Part shown: in pieces, positions 58,901 to 64,000 of the stretch
How positions within the stretch are numbered: the first letter of the stretch is position 1
Layout: every line of letters starts with the position of its first letter
NCBI GenBank assembly: GCA_025201765.1
Contig: MU623340.1
Span: 124,001-188,000, forward strand
Reading direction: 5' to 3'
From: Daldinia sp. FL1419
Lineage: Eukaryota > Ascomycota > Sordariomycetes > Xylariales > Hypoxylaceae
Length of the DNA stretch: 64,000 nucleotides
Notes under the pieces: model-generated
The model's input: only the letters and a program-made list of their open reading frames with translations
Told to the model about the DNA's origin: nothing
The model's database searches: none
Program-made: the position numbers and the translations under genes

Positions 58901-61301
58901 CGTGGTGAGACCCCCGTTGACAAAAAAAAAAAAAAAAACTAATTACATGCTAAACTAACCTATATTCATCATAATGAATAACGAATTGATTTGAATAATA
59001 ACTTGTTTTTAGCTCTTTCTTCCTTTCTTGTTTGCCTTGTGTATGGTGTATGGTGCGAACGTTATTCTAACTATTAATGAATTACCGGATTCTTTATGAC
59101 ATTTTTTTCGTAAAGCCCTTCTTACTAGGTTAGGTAGTTAAAGATATCTAGAAGACTCTTTTAATCAAGATGCAAATGCAGATAAAGATTCCCGGATGCA
59201 ACCATATGGGCCTGCCGTTTAACCCACCATCCTTTCGCCTATGCCGAAAAGTTGTGTAATGATAATCTCAGCAATTCTATCTGTAGAACTACTCCCTAGT
59301 ATCTACATATTATAATAATACTAATGTAGGCAAAATGTAGGTACGCCAAAACTTAAACGCTTATGTGTATCGTATCATTGCATAAAACCTCCTATGTAGA
59401 AGACACAAAAGTAACCGTTAGAAGGTTGGTACATTCGGACAGGCGGTGAACTCTGGTCGCTTTTACGAGTTGTTAAGGTTCTTCTAGCAAGTCTCGTTCT
59501 GACTTCTTCCCAAACCAAAAGTAAACAGATCCTGGGAAACGTAAGACGTAAGAATAATGAGCCTTACAAGGAGTCGAGGACGAACTGGTTTGTCAAAGCC
59601 ATGACAACTGTCTCAGTCGGTCCCAGCTGGGTAGCTGGGTAATCTCAGGCCCCCCAGGCTCTCCTAGTGCATGTATGTAGACGAAGAAGGATATTCTTAA
59701 GGATGCTGTACAGTGCGATACAGTAAGATACATCCCAGATCCGTTGCCCCGGCTCCAAGTCGCGATATGATTTGTCGAGCATGCACATGTATCGATTCGA
59801 CATTGCCCTCCTGCGTCCAGCATGACATTTGGTATCGTTACGCAGCAAGCCTGCAAGCTGCAGCACGCAACCTAATTCGGGCCACACCCGCGGGTACTCG
59901 GGACAATAAAAGCATATCGTCAGTGGCATGTGGGTTTCTTCGCTTGCCTCATATGCAACTCTATCACTCACACCATCATGCTCTCTGACATCAGAAATAA
60001 AAGCGTTAAACACCACTAGGGTTTCACATCATTACGGTCTTTTTTGTTGATCTTGAAGATGAAATTGGAGTACATCTCTCGTAGAACACGTGTTGATTTT
60101 GCGCTGCTGGGACATGTGAAACTTTCGGATAGTTGACGTGATGGGGAGTGGCAATCCTTGTGTGTTTCTCCAAATCCCATCGACATTTCCGCCAATGGAA
60201 AGTTTGTCGCCGGCGTATCATACGGCGTATAAGGCGGATATAGACCCCAATGATTCCCCCTTTTGAGGGATGAATGGGGGTTGATCTGCTTCAACGTACG
60301 TTTTGAGGCGCGGTCTCTATCGGCTTGTAGTTCTTCTTGAGGGGTAGCCTGACCAGTGCCTTGCAATATTCTATTCGCTCTTTTTTTTCTTTTTTTTCCT
60401 TTTTTTTAAGATTACCTGATGAGTTGAGCGCTGCCCGAACCGCACCGCTCCGTCTATCGTTTCTCTTCTGGTTCTGGTCAGTTGGTGATCAGACAGTAGC
60501 GGCGGGCATTGCCTGGCCAAGCTCGTACTTGTGATTTTGCCCTTTCGGCTACGGCAAGGAGGATTGAACCCCCCCTCCCATATTCAGCTTAGCATGTTAG
60601 ATCTCCATAGTAGTACTGTAGTGTATATGCAGATGCTAGCTTCGAGGACCCCGCATTCAAAACTGCCCATCGAACTTCGTTACTACTAAAGGCGGTATCA
60701 GCGCGTGGTAAAAAAATACTAAACCTAGCTAGGTCTATACTCCGTTGACGATTCGCGTCTCTATTTCCTGCTGTACACATGGGTAAGGCATGGCAGGGTC
60801 CAAATCCTTGTTGACATACATATCGCTACCTAGGTAGTAGTTAGACGTATAGTTAGTATGCTGGTATGTAGTATTACTACCTAGTTATCTACAAGTATGT
60901 ATGTGATGTTATTTGTAGTACGTACGTGGTTGTAATACAAGGAGTATGTAGTGTAGGTATTCCTTCAACTCGTGATGTTTGACAGATGTGTGACATCTAC
61001 TTGCATGTAATGTAGGATCCTCCAGGGTCTCTAATTGGAATCCGCAGTTTCGAGGGTTCGTCATTGAGGATGTACATATCGTACTATAGTAGCCGACCAA
61101 GTTTGGGCCCCCTTGGACCTAGTTGAGTAACACTAAATGAGGTACTACATACGTAGGAGTAGATTCGGAAGCGTGATGAAGCACAAATCGGGCAATGATG
61201 CAATGCACGTGGATTTTCGAATCGACACCATCACCTGGCCTAGGTAGTTACGTTATATAGACGTAGGTATATACCTAGTAGTTATATAAAAATAAAATAA
61301 T

Positions 61302-61332
61302 AAAACAAAACAAAACAAAACAAAACAAAAAA
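61302..61332. repeat. AAAAC pentamer microsatellite
   Basis: Six consecutive AAAAC units in the spacer upstream of the ATP synthase delta gene. Confidence 0.9.
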
Positions 61333-61886
61333 GGGGGTCGAGAGTAATAAGTTGTACAAAGATTCATCGACGTTGGCAACACGACTCATTTGCCCTTACT
61401 TGGCAGGGCAAAGTTCGGTCAAACCAAAGACTATGTCGTTCGAAAACGCAAACCGCCACGTTTTGACAGCGATGCTGCTTTTTTTACCCTGCGCTTCTGG
61501 TGTAACGCGAGCAATACTCTGACTAACTTAGGTAGCTATGGCTGCTATGGCTGCTATGGTAGATATTTTGACTGCCTTATATTAATCCCCAGATTGTTTC
61601 TCCGAGTAGCTTCTAGATAAAGAGTACCGGGTGTTTTTTGCTAGATAGAATTTTAACCCATCTGGGTTGTCAGATGTCGCACAGAAGTATCGACATTACC
61701 ATGTTAGTAGTCTCTGAGGAAAAGAGTCGGAGATTTTTAAGATGTCATGCCACGAGTTGTAAGTGCGGTGTGCGACTCTCAAGCGGGAGCCAAGCGGGAG
61801 CAAAGCGGAAGGGGCGAAAGTCGATGACTAAGGTGGAACATATCATCATGTGATTAGTACCGATTACGAGCTTTCGTTTTATCGTT

Positions 61887-61925
61887 TAACTAACTATCGT
61901 TTATCGTTCATCGTTTAGTTAGTTA
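61887..61925. repeat. Inverted repeat upstream of the ATP synthase delta gene
   Basis: Arms TAACTAACTA (61887-61896) and TAGTTAGTTA (61916-61925) are perfect inverted copies separated by 19 bases that themselves contain repeated ATCGTT units. It lies about 185 bases upstream of the start codon and could be a dyad regulatory site. Confidence 0.6.
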
Positions 61926-62109
61926 TCGTTATCAATCATCAGTTCCACTGTCAAAACCAAAACATATTAAAATCACGTGAAGCTGTCATACCAAATGAGG
62001 CTAGACTCGCTTCTCTGCCGAATGCCCGACAACTTCGAAATTGCTTCAAGCCAACGTTCATCGTGAGCTTGCTCTGTCGCGTATTACTCAATTGACAGCA
62101 CTAGTCATC

Positions 62110-62938
62110 ATGAACACTCTCCGCGTCGCTCGCGCAGCCCTTAGGGCCCGTCCCGCAGCTATGCGGCTACCCATCCAGCCCCTTCAGCGAAGAACCTACG
62201 CTGAGGCCGCATCCGACAAGGTTTGTCTTCTCATCCGGATATTTCTTCTTATGTCAAGTCTGTTGCTAACTCTCGCTCCAGATCAAGCTGAGCTTGTCTC
62301 TCCCCCACCAGGTATGGAACATAACTCCCGCCATATAGCATCACCCTCGGAAATATCGCCATCGGCAGCACGAAATCCTAATTGGCGCACATTGCGATAC
62401 AATCCAGCGTATAGCTAGCTGGCTAATTCCCGCAATAGTCTATATACAAGTCCCAAGACGTTGTCCAAGTCAACATTCCCGCCGAGTCCGGGGAAATGGG
62501 TGTCCTTGCCAACCACGTGCCGTCGATTGAACAATTAAAGCCGGGTCTGATCGAGGTCGTCGAGGAGAGCGGTAGCAGCAAGCAATTCTTCCGTATGTGA
62601 CATGTGATGTGAAGAATAATGCCCCGAGATATAATGCTAAACATAATTACCTTATAATAGTCTCTGGCGGCTTCGCCGTTGTGCAGCCTAACTCGGTTCT
62701 GAGCATCAACGCCGTCGAAGGTTACCCCCTTGAGGACTTCAGCGCAGAAGCCGTCAAGGCCCAAATCGCCGAAGCACAAAAGGTCGCGAACGGTAGCGGA
62801 AGCGAGCAGGACGTCGCCGAGGCCAAGATTGAGCTGGAGGTACGTCGTCAATACTTCATCATTCATATCATCGTTAAAACAACCACACTGCTAACGAATC
62901 TACAGGTTCTCGAGAGCTTACAGGCCGTTCTCAAATAG
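62110..62938 (+). CDS. atp16: Mitochondrial F1 ATP synthase delta subunit (5 exons, 168 aa)
   Basis: Inferred exons: 62110-62220, 62282-62311, 62439-62592, 62661-62839 and 62906-62938, giving exactly 169 codons with the stop. Residues 1-35 are a mitochondrial presequence, basic with RRTYAEAAS near the likely cleavage site. The mature protein begins KIKLSLSLPHQ and has the beta-sandwich motif GEMGVLANHVPSIEQLKPG and FFLSGGFAVVQPNSV, the family signature of bacterial epsilon / mitochondrial delta. The C-terminal helices follow (AEAVKAQIAEAQKVANG). This subunit is in the central stalk of F1, linking gamma to the c-ring. Exon 2 is only 30 nt and exon 5 only 33 nt. Confidence 0.95.
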
Positions 62939-63473
62939 ATCATAACTTAGAGGAAGGAGAAACCACATTAGCAACCTGTATATCACAAAACACGTCCCTT
63001 ACTACCAGGCCGCCTAATGGCACCAATTGAACATGCTTAAGGTCCAAATTGTCTGCCAGATGTGTATCAGTACTTTCCCCTATATGAGTAGGTACTTACC
63101 TACACGTCCCTACCTCATAATGCCTATAGGGTACCTAGGATACCTACCTAGGATACCTACCTAGGTATGCAGGCAGGTACCTAGGTACCTACATAGGTAG
63201 TCCCGTAGCTTCCCTGCTTCTTCTTTGCTAGATCTAGTCCAAGGGTTAAAAAGTCAAATGCTGCTTCTGTGCCATTCCATTTCATCTACATCTAAAATTT
63301 TTATTTTTTATTTTTATTTTTTTAACCTTTGGTCAATCTGAATCATCCCCCTATCAAACTACCACGGCTATATCGAATATTGGTTATGTTATTATAGCGG
63401 TAGCCCATAATAGTGGCCGTCTCTTTTACCGCTAGTCATAGATTTCTTAAGATCAACATCTTAGGTATTAAAC
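62939..63473. other. Spacer with TAGGTACCTA palindrome cluster
   Basis: Short plus-strand spacer. The stretch 63128-63200 is almost entirely built of overlapping TACCTAGG and AGGTACCT units. No gene seen. Confidence 0.6.
63128..63200. repeat. Palindromic TACCTAGGTA cluster
   Basis: Densest occurrence in the window of the CCTAGGTA/TAGGTACC motif, with repeated GGATACCTACCTA units that can fold back on themselves. Confidence 0.75.
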
Positions 63474-64000
63474 ATGTCAACCTGTTCATGGGGTGACTCC
63501 CTGACGAGTGCAAACGTATCTACTGTCTACGAGCCAGCGTCGTTGGCCCAAAGAATCATTCCGAAAGGAACTGTTTCATCGCGGATACGTCGGCTTCACC
63601 GCCTTACTCATTCCCATCATGGGTTACCGGAAGACGCCGAGTTTAGAGCTCGGGAACGGAAATATGTATTGATTGGCTAGGGACGGCATTCGGGTTCATA
63701 TTTTCATGTTGCGAGACCATGGCTCGGCCCTCTTACGTATTCCTTCGCAGGCTTAGAGCGTGACCGAAGTGGCCGAAGTGACCAAAATCACCAGATTGGT
63801 CACGGTCAAGGCCGTATCATTACACTCAGTGCCTCTAACTCGACTAAGAATATTCAGAGGCCTGCAAAATCGTGCCAGCGTTATCGTCCAAATCACTCTA
63901 GCGACTTCGCGGCCAGTAGTCCCAGGCATGATATTACAGGTCCGAGTACCCGACTGTACTACCCTTCGGCATTTGATGACTTGATTTCGCCTTCGAATCT
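63474..64000 (+). CDS. Probable 5' part of an unidentified spliced gene, cut by the right edge
   Basis: An ATG at 63474 opens 64 codons (MSTCSWGDSLTSANV onward) to a candidate donor at 63666 (GTATTG). After a typical short gap, the frame starting near 63753-63759 (ERDRSGRSDQNHQIGHG, ending SAFDDLISPSN) stays open to the window edge with fungal-like codon use. The acceptor is uncertain: the consensus CAG at 63748-63750 puts the frame out of phase, and a weaker GAG at 63756-63758 keeps it in phase. Composition suggests a disordered Ser/Arg/Asn-rich N-terminus. No family is recognisable. Confidence 0.35.

Larger units (their letters stand above)
55995..62109. other. Large gene-poor spacer (6.1 kb)
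   Basis: No recognisable gene between the DUF2457 start and the ATP synthase gene. Two abutting minus-strand frames (60016-60366 and 59645-60016) have protein-like composition but match no family I know. The spacer holds TAGGTA clusters (57421-57466, 60829-60890, 61239-61283), poly-A at 58921-58938, an AAAAC repeat at 61302-61332, and an inverted repeat at 61887-61925 ahead of the ATP synthase gene. Confidence 0.5.

Noticed and set aside
60541..60612. Minus-strand B-box-like GGTTCAATCC with a possible T-stem
   Set aside because: The cloverleaf would be only about 62 nt with a mismatch in the acceptor stem and no proper D- or anticodon arms.

Overview
This window is a stretch of nuclear chromosome from a filamentous ascomycete, most likely a sordariomycete-type Pezizomycotina. 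The evidence is short spliceosomal introns (mostly about 50-160 nt, with GTRNGT-like donors and CTAAC-type branch points), long non-coding spacers, an AT-rich block that looks RIP-mutated, and filamentous-fungal genes such as a NoxR/p67phox homologue, a DUF2457 protein, a multi-CBM18 chitin deacetylase and a glucuronan lyase. Gene models were rebuilt by hand by joining reading frames across introns, so exon edges are inferred from frame and splice sites.

Layout, left to right: a gene start running off the left edge (1-193, minus); a VPS9-domain Rab5 GEF (1865-4178, plus); alpha-actinin (5436-7615, minus); a 1.3 kb AT-rich element with terminal inverted repeats and TA flanks (8455-9768); a mitochondrial D-2-hydroxyacid dehydrogenase (10055-11749, plus); NoxR (13101-14932, minus); a 5.6 kb spacer; the copper chaperone CCS1 (20568-21840, minus); mitochondrial ribosomal protein uL13m (22696-23304, plus); uricase (23872-24853, minus); secreted glucuronan lyase PL20 (27804-28586, plus); the TORC2 subunit RICTOR (29564-33617, plus); chitin deacetylase (34811-37225, minus); an orphan gag-like gene (39674-40648, plus); the Sar1 exchange factor Sec12 (41730-43619, minus); an intradiol ring-cleavage dioxygenase (44734-45713, minus); a patatin-type lipase (47088-49507, minus); Sar1 (51441-52413, minus); a DUF2457 protein (53682-55994, minus); a 6.1 kb spacer; the ATP synthase delta subunit (62110-62938, plus); and a probable spliced gene running off the right edge.

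Most genes are core housekeeping functions with no operon-like logic. The clearest functional pairing is Sec12 and Sar1, exchange factor and GTPase of COPII coat assembly, about 8 kb apart on the same strand. Vesicle traffic and signalling are well represented (VPS9 GEF, RICTOR, NoxR, alpha-actinin). The accessory part is the secreted carbohydrate-active pair flanking RICTOR (PL20 and CE4-CBM18), the intradiol dioxygenase, the orphan gag-like gene and the decayed transposon. I see no biosynthetic cluster, CRISPR array, rRNA gene or convincing tRNA gene. The most unusual structures are the RIP-degraded inverted-repeat element, the single-copy gag-like gene, a 20-codon upstream frame overlapping the RICTOR start codon, an in-frame presequence-like extension ahead of CCS1, a uricase lacking a peroxisomal C-terminus, and a palindromic TAGGTACCTA-type motif scattered through nearly all spacers.
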